DNA of 64,000 nt from G965230615 sp965230615. GTDB lineage: Bacteria > Pseudomonadota > Gammaproteobacteria > HTCC5015. The notes beneath the pieces were generated by a model that was given only the letters and a program-made list of their open reading frames with translations, was not told the origin of the DNA and searched no databases. The translations under genes and the position numbers were made by a program. This document shows positions 61,376 to 64,000 of the stretch, piece by piece; the stretch's first letter is position 1, and the number at the start of each line of letters is the position of its first letter. Location of the stretch: positions 3,410,001 to 3,474,000 of the forward strand of contig OZ246012.1 in assembly GCA_965230615.1 (NCBI GenBank). The letters are read 5' to 3'.

Positions 61376-61410
61376 AGCGCTACCGCTGCTTGCGGTAGCG
61401 CTTCTTTTTT
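61376..61410 (+). terminator. Strong rho-independent terminator ending the PKS region
   Basis: An 11-bp perfect stem (AGCGCTACCGC and complement) with a TGCTT loop and a T-rich tail of CTTCTTTTTT type. It is 13 bases after the UXS stop. Confidence 0.92.
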
Positions 61411-61802
61411 ATACTTTTTGTCTATGCCCTGGTATATGGGGCCGCACTTATCTATTGTGCTTTGCTTGCATCGCGATATATTATCTATGCCAGTAAGCGT
61501 TGGATAATAAGCTGCTAAAGCAGGGCTGGTTTTTGCCTCTGCTCATAACGGTTTTGCACTGAAAAGCAGCATAAGATAGGCATGCATTCAAAATACTCTA
61601 TTTGCTAATCTTGCAGCATATCCGCGATTGCTGATGACGGCTGTCACAAAATCAGAAAGTTATGTTTAACTTTGTGTGGCAGGTGATAGGAAAACCATGA
61701 TCGGATAAAATATTATATAGATACTCTCTCTCAAGTAGAGATGGAAAGTGGGGGGTAGTTTTTCACTTTAAGGATAGTTTGTCTCTTGGGAGATTTATAT
61801 CT
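61411..61802. other. Gap before the cytochrome gene
   Basis: About 390 bases with no gene I can support. It presumably contains the promoter of the cytochrome gene; AT-rich TATTATATAG near 61710-61720 could be a -10 region, without a convincing -35. Confidence 0.35.
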
Positions 61803-63125
61803 ATGTTGCGCCAATGGCCTATTGTGCTTGTTTTATTGGTATGTAGCTTGTCAACTTTTCTATACTTTCTGGTGCCGGGGGCGGCGCCTGAATCGACGGC
61901 GGGGCTGCCATTATCACTCGTTAAGGATGATCCCTTGCAGGCTGTGCAGCAAGGCTATCAAGTGCTGCAAAGACAGTTTGTAAAGCCTGCTACTTCGCCA
62001 CAAAAACCAATAAAAGAATATGGTGAGCCGCGAGTGACTCAAGCAGCGCAGGTGAGCAGTTGTATTGCCTGTCATCAGCAGCCAGGTTACCTGTTAAATG
62101 TATCAAGCCAGGAGCCTGTCCAAACAGCCGGTGCGATGTCTTTATATGGGCTTGGCATTATTGAGCAACTGGCAGATGAAATGACGGCCGAATTACGCAT
62201 TATTCGTGACCATGTGGTGACGCAGGCACGAGCCAGTGGTAGCCGCATAACATTGCCCTTATTGGCTAAGCGTGTGAGCTTCGGTCATATTAGTGCTGAG
62301 CCGAATGGGCAAGTTGATCTCAGTGGTGTTGAAGGGGTTGAGGCCGATCTACGGATTAGGCCTTTTTCATATCACAGTCAGGTCAGCAGCATTCGTGAGC
62401 TGATTGTTGCCGCATTCAGTGATGCGATGGGGGTTGAAGTGTTTGACCCTTTATTATGTGCGGCGACTGATCCGGTAAGCCCTGTGCCTGTACAAACGCC
62501 AGCGGGTTTCCGCTATGACGCAGCCCAGGATCAACTAGCTCGCCCATCCCTTTGTGAGAGCCGTATGGATAAGCCGGATATTACAGCAGTGGATAAGGCT
62601 ATGATCGACAATACTGAGTTCTATTTGCTGAACTTTTTCATTCAGAGCTTGCAGCATGATGCTGAGCAAGAACGGCTTGGCCGCAAGCTATTGCAAGGTT
62701 TAGGCTGTAGTCATTGCCATATGCCGGATATGGTTGTTGAGCGTGACCGGCGTGTGATTGATATGGTCGCCAGTGATATTCAGCCAGATGCCAGTGGTGT
62801 GATTGATTTGCAACAATCAGAAATAAGCCGTAAGCACCGCTCAATTGTCAGAAATATTTTTACCGACCTGAAGCGACATGATCTAGGGCAAGTATTAGGG
62901 GTTCGTCGAACAACGCCATTTTGGGTGGGGGGAGACTCGCTGCAGGCGATCGATGCCGGTATTCGACAGCATGCTGGCACAGCGCTCAGTAGCCGCCAGC
63001 GCTACGAGAAGCTAAGCATAGCAGAGCGCCAGACACTACTGGACTTTTTGCTGAGCCTGCGGCAGCCCGTGACGCAGGCTCAGCAGCTTAAGCAGGTTGT
63101 CAGCCATGAGGTGGAGCTGGACTAA
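61803..63125 (+). CDS. Diheme c-type cytochrome, DUF1111/peroxidase-like
   Basis: Periplasmic or membrane-anchored cytochrome of about 440 residues. An N-terminal hydrophobic anchor (WPIVLVLLVCSLSTFLYFLV) is followed by two heme-binding CxxCH motifs: CIACH with His91 and CSHCH with His306. The C-terminal part with DLKRHDLGQVLG, then TTPFWVGGD and a final REM-like helix resembles the di-heme oxidoreductase (DUF1111/DHOR) family, though the protein is short and divergent. The frame opens at TTG 61779 with AGGA close by; ATG 61803 gives a normal anchor and I prefer it slightly. It stands alone with a terminator after it. Electron-transfer partner is unknown. Confidence 0.75.
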   Translation: MLRQWPIVLVLLVCSLSTFLYFLVPGAAPESTAGLPLSLVKDDPLQAVQQGYQVLQRQFVKPATSPQKPIKEYGEPRVTQAAQVSSCIACHQQPGYLLNVSSQEPVQTAGAMSLYGLGIIEQLADEMTAELRIIRDHVVTQARASGSRITLPLLAKRVSFGHISAEPNGQVDLSGVEGVEADLRIRPFSYHSQVSSIRELIVAAFSDAMGVEVFDPLLCAATDPVSPVPVQTPAGFRYDAAQDQLARPSLCESRMDKPDITAVDKAMIDNTEFYLLNFFIQSLQHDAEQERLGRKLLQGLGCSHCHMPDMVVERDRRVIDMVASDIQPDASGVIDLQQSEISRKHRSIVRNIFTDLKRHDLGQVLGVRRTTPFWVGGDSLQAIDAGIRQHAGTALSSRQRYEKLSIAERQTLLDFLLSLRQPVTQAQQLKQVVSHEVELD

Positions 63126-63841
63126 TATCGCTCTCTTATCACTATAAATGTCACTACCAGCGTTGTGGTGGCTGGCATTTTTGTCATGTCTATAAGCACT
63201 CTGTTTGCCGATAGCAGGTTTAATATGCCTGTTTGGCGACGCGTGTCACCTGCTTGAATTAGCCTTCTCAGTATTTACGGATAGCAAACAGAGTATGTAA
63301 GTGCGGCTTAAATCGAAGCTGATAATGCCTGTGCATGCTGCCTGTATTGATATTGGATTAATGCTGTATGTTGTTGGTTTGTTCTGCTTTGCGACGGCGT
63401 TATACAGCGAAAAGTGTACGCAGATGATGTTGTGAAAAAGGTGGTGCGGTTGCTGCGAGTAGCATCACTCAATGACTCGGCAAGCTGTATGCGAGTCATT
63501 TGCTTGTCGGCTGTCGTATATTTCTTGGCTCTGATATAGATACAAATCGTTCAATAGGGGCGCGGCTGCGAATAATACGCAGCGCCACTGTTCACCGCTA
63601 TTGCGCCTAATCCTGATAATAGAAGAACCTACCATAAGACTGTCGTCACTTAGCGGCTGAGGTGTTGGGGCGGGCTGTTTAGTGAGTATGAATATGACGT
63701 GCTAGTGGTCAATATGGGTAGGGCGACGGGATAGGGCCGGGTAAAAAGCGGCATTTAACCTTATTTTGGTCAATAAATAGCCAAAAACAGGTGCTTTTTT
63801 GACCAAAATGCACTTTGTGATAAATTTGTTAAAACAGGGTG
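63126..63841. other. Non-coding region between cytochrome gene and rRNA-type promoter
   Basis: About 700 bases without a credible gene; the minus-strand open frames at 63308-63499 and 63702-63965 have no protein character. It contains the terminator at 63146, an 11-bp inverted repeat (63198-63208 and 63284-63294), and AT-rich sequence just ahead of the promoter that could serve as an UP element. Confidence 0.5.
63146..63182 (+). terminator. Imperfect terminator after the cytochrome gene
   Basis: An imperfect hairpin with arms AAATGTCACTACCA and TGGTGGCTGGCATTT (one bulged C and G-T pairs) followed by a T-run, 20 bases after the stop codon. Confidence 0.6.
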
Positions 63842-63869
63842 TTGACGAACTCAGAGTTGTGCGTATAAT
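63842..63869 (+). promoter_or_regulatory. Strong sigma-70 promoter of rRNA-operon (rrn P1) type
   Basis: TTGACG (63842-63847) and a perfect TATAAT (63864-63869) are 16 bases apart. The -10 is followed by GCGCTCCTCCTCTGGCACGG, very similar to the GC-rich discriminator and start region of E. coli rrn P1 promoters (TATAATGCGCC...CTGACACGG). An AT-rich stretch upstream would suit an UP element. It points rightward, so an rRNA operon probably starts just beyond the window. No 16S sequence or clear boxA is yet visible by base 64000. Confidence 0.8.
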
Positions 63870-64000
63870 GCGCTCCTCCTCTGGCACGGGGCCAGCAGGA
63901 ACCAAGCAGTGAGTTGCAGTTAGTTGAAGAAGAACTGCAGTAAAAACCACGACTTGGTGCGTCAACTGACGTTACCCAACAGATGTGAAAACGAGGTTTT

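Noticed and set aside
1..64000. CRISPR arrays, insertion sequences or prophage genes
   Set aside because: I found no regular spaced repeats, transposase or integrase motifs, or phage structural genes on either strand.

Overview
This window looks like the chromosome of a free-living, probably marine gammaproteobacterium of moderate GC content. The evidence is an XrtA (exosortase A, PEP-CTERM) exopolysaccharide locus at the left edge and, at the right edge, a promoter that closely resembles the rrn P1 promoters of enteric gammaproteobacteria. The genus cannot be fixed from the sequence alone. No insertion sequences, phage genes, CRISPR arrays or tRNA genes were recognised.

Positions 1-14777 (+) form one long exopolysaccharide operon. 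Its order is: PrsT-type TPR protein (cut by the window edge), Wza-like export lipoprotein, Wzz-like chain-length protein, BY-type tyrosine kinase, TIGR03016-like outer-membrane protein, ExeA-like ATPase fused to an FHA domain, DUF3473-type deacetylase, FemAB-like protein, a second deacetylase, Wzx flippase, O-antigen-ligase-like polymerase and a GT4 glycosyltransferase. The exosortase itself is not in the window. Positions 15086-18598 hold two tandem paralogous beta-helix lipoproteins; a perfect 20-bp palindrome precedes the first. A GT-like gene follows (18698). Next comes a six-gene minus-strand operon (26795 down to 19757: deacetylase, three GT4 enzymes, a PaaK/CapK-like protein, a GT-like protein), then a plus-strand set (27097-30640: GT2, DegT-like protein, GNAT/CelD-like protein) and a minus-strand secreted lipoprotein (30660-31610). 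All of this fits cell-surface polysaccharide assembly and modification.

Positions 31818-38477 (+) hold small-molecule acyl chemistry: a GH3-family acyl-acid amido synthetase overlapping an enolase-superfamily racemase-like gene, then a free acyl carrier protein, an AMP-forming acyl ligase, a UbiD-family decarboxylase and a SemiSWEET transporter. A WaaE-like GT2 (38849) closes this part.

Positions 40444-61363 (+) are the most interesting region. After an 824-base AT-rich leader comes a Pfa-like iterative synthase in two subunits: NPD-NPD-KS-AT-ACP-ACP-KR (2353 residues) and AT-DH with a degenerate PPTase-like tail (866 residues). They are followed by a stand-alone ACP, an alpha/beta hydrolase, a two-gene ABC-2 exporter, three UGT-type glycosyltransferases, two methyltransferases, a PapA/condensation-like acyltransferase with an HTIAD active site, and a UDP-glucuronate decarboxylase that would supply UDP-xylose. 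I infer a secreted, glycosylated, methylated and acylated fatty-acid or polyketide product (glycolipid-like). I do not recognise this gene set as a characterised pathway.

The right end holds a diheme c-type cytochrome (61803-63125) and about 870 bases of non-coding DNA ending in the rRNA-type promoter.
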